A stretch of DNA of 64,000 nucleotides from the NCBI RefSeq assembly GCF_000392615.1, contig NZ_KB933398.1, positions 1,774,182 through 1,838,181 on the forward strand, read 5' to 3'. Under the pieces are notes generated by a model. The model was not told the DNA's origin. It ran no database searches and was given only the letters and a program-made list of their open reading frames with translations. Position numbers and translations under genes: made by a program. The first letter of the stretch is position 1. Every line of letters starts with the position of its first letter. This document shows, piece by piece, positions 62,920 through 64,000 of this stretch. This DNA is from Lysinibacillus sphaericus OT4b.31. GTDB taxonomy: Bacteria; Bacillota; Bacilli; Bacillales_A; Planococcaceae.

Positions 62920-64000
62920 TCACCTACCTTGTAATGTTATCGTTACTGAAACGACTGTTATATCATCGCTATAGTCATTTTCAAATAAATCGTATTTTTG
63001 TGAAAATTTTAGTAGGGCATAGGCATTGTCTTGAGATGCATAGGAATGAAAAAAATCAAAATCTACTAATTGCTCTTCGTTGAGTGTAAGTAAACCATCC
63101 GTATAAAGAATAATACGATGCCAACCAGATAAAGGGATCGTTTTTTTGTTGACTTGAATAGTCGGAAAAAGACCTAAGATTGGCGTACTAGCTGGCAGGA
63201 ACACAGTCTCTCCGTACTTGCCAAATAAAAAACCAGATGGGTGAGCCGCGTTGACATAATGAAGAGTGCCGTTTTTTGTATCAATTAGCATGTAAATAGC
63301 CGTCATTAAAAAACGGTCCATATCCTCATCTGAAAATAATTCATATATTTGATGGTTGAGTTCGTGAATAACTGCAACAGGATCGATTAATCTAGGTATG
63401 ATTCCTCTTAGTAACGATTTAATGGACATAGTGACGAGTGAGGCAGCGATTCCATGTCCCATCGCATCATAGAGGAGTACAGCTGTTAAATCGTCGTTGA
63501 TGTTAAACCAATAATACATGTCACCACCTAATGTATTAGAAGTAACGTATAGTCCATCTATTTGAATTTGTTTGAGATTTAGCGATGGCGACAGTGCATT
63601 CTTTTGGAATTTTTTCGCGATAAATAAATCCTTCTGTATACTACTTTCCTGCTGCTTGCGAAGTTTAGCTTCTCCTCGATATTTTAAGGCAACATGAATT
63701 CTTGTCTTGAAATGGGTGAAATCAAATGGCTTCAAAATGAAATCGAATATGCCTGCCTCGAAGACCCTGTCGATGGTAATTGCTTTTTCATATGTAGTGG
63801 AGAGAAGAATGGGGGCATCAATCCAACGCTGTAATTCTTCAATTTGCTGACAAATTTCCTCGCAATTTTTAAGTGTTAATTTAGTATCCAAGATGATTAA
63901 ATCGAGTTCTTCTTTCAATTCGTCTAATAAATAATTTGCTGCCGCTTCTGTTGTTGTAAAGCAATGAATATTTTTGATGTCTAAACGATGAAAATACTTT
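62920..64000 (-). CDS. Response regulator with PP2C serine phosphatase output (5' end outside window)
   Basis: At least 360 residues; the frame is open to the window edge, so the N-terminus is missing. A receiver domain is partly present (LDLIILDTKLTL with the phospho-Asp, LLSTTY, and the conserved Lys in FDFILKPFDFTHFKTRI). A short coiled coil leads to a PP2C/SpoIIE-type phosphatase (SNTLGGDMYYWF, LLYDAMGHGIAASLVTM, ILYTDGLLTL, DYSDDITVV). Metal-binding aspartates are intact. It should dephosphorylate the STAS protein when its receiver is phosphorylated. Confidence 0.92.
   Translation of the reverse strand, partial: KYFHRLDIKNIHCFTTTEAAANYLLDELKEELDLIILDTKLTLKNCEEICQQIEELQRWIDAPILLSTTYEKAITIDRVFEAGIFDFILKPFDFTHFKTRIHVALKYRGEAKLRKQQESSIQKDLFIAKKFQKNALSPSLNLKQIQIDGLYVTSNTLGGDMYYWFNINDDLTAVLLYDAMGHGIAASLVTMSIKSLLRGIIPRLIDPVAVIHELNHQIYELFSDEDMDRFLMTAIYMLIDTKNGTLHYVNAAHPSGFLFGKYGETVFLPASTPILGLFPTIQVNKKTIPLSGWHRIILYTDGLLTLNEEQLVDFDFFHSYASQDNAYALLKFSQKYDLFENDYSDDITVVSVTITLQGR

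Overview
The window looks like a chromosomal segment of a spore-forming, low-GC, Gram-positive rod, most likely Lysinibacillus or a close relative in Bacillaceae/Planococcaceae. This rests on gene order I recognise, not on a database search. Several Bacillus subtilis chromosome blocks appear in their usual order: lexA-yneA-yneB-ynzC-tkt-sirA-yneF; yqkD-yqkE-yqkF-nudF-(spoIIM position)-fur-xerD-deoB-nucleoside phosphorylase; spoIIAA-spoIIAB-sigF-spoVAF-lysA; ribT-ypuF-scpA-scpB-dacB-rluB-resABCDE-sigX-rsiX-ribU. Each block is interrupted or trimmed at particular points. I see no rRNA, tRNA or CRISPR array.

Layout. (1) 1-10134: a type IV pilus locus. Two prepilin-like genes on the minus strand face a plus-strand run: a VanW/G5 surface protein, pilB, pilT, pilC, a major prepilin, pilM, pilN, pilO and a prepilin peptidase. 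(2) 10168-12690: a glutamine-amidotransferase-like hydrolase, then lexA divergent from yneA-yneB, with LexA-box-like sites between them. (3) 12718-15688: accessory acetyltransferases and an aminoglycoside-adenylyltransferase-like gene inserted between yneB and ynzC. (4) 15996-25533: ynzC, tkt, a serine hydrolase, a truncated HAD gene, a 21-bp tandem repeat, a liaIH-liaFSR-type cell-envelope stress operon, sirA, yneF and luxS. (5) 25624-37978: yqkD, a thiolase, yqkE, a broken DUF3888-like gene, two acetyltransferases, a vanZ-like gene, yqkF, nudF, a SpoIIM-like gene, fur, xerD, deoB and pdp. (6) 38391-42972: the spoIIA operon with a plausible sigma-H promoter, spoVAF without the rest of spoVA, and lysA. 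(7) 42976-46557: a 36-residue membrane peptide, ribT, an IS1182-type remnant with two GC-rich repeats, ypuF, scpA and scpB. (8) 46773-58613: dacB, rluB, the resABC cytochrome c maturation genes with resDE, sigX-rsiX with a sigma-X-like promoter, and an FMN riboswitch ahead of ribU. (9) 58669-64000: a second 21-bp repeat array, a sodium-dependent transporter, and a minus-strand signalling operon of receiver-PP2C phosphatase, HATPase kinase, Cache chemoreceptor and STAS protein.

How the parts fit. The pilus genes encode assembly and retraction ATPases, platform, alignment proteins, pilins and processing peptidase, enough for a retractable pilus. The res block couples haem-copper respiration genes to a redox two-component system. 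Much of the rest is housekeeping for sporulation, SOS control, chromosome segregation and cell-wall stress.

The points I rate most worth following are the partner-switching operon that includes a chemoreceptor (60343-64000), a multi-hairpin leader upstream of resA (49163-49392), and a family of degenerate 20-21 bp tandem repeats that recurs at three intergenic sites with a shared core. None of these is proven novel from sequence alone.
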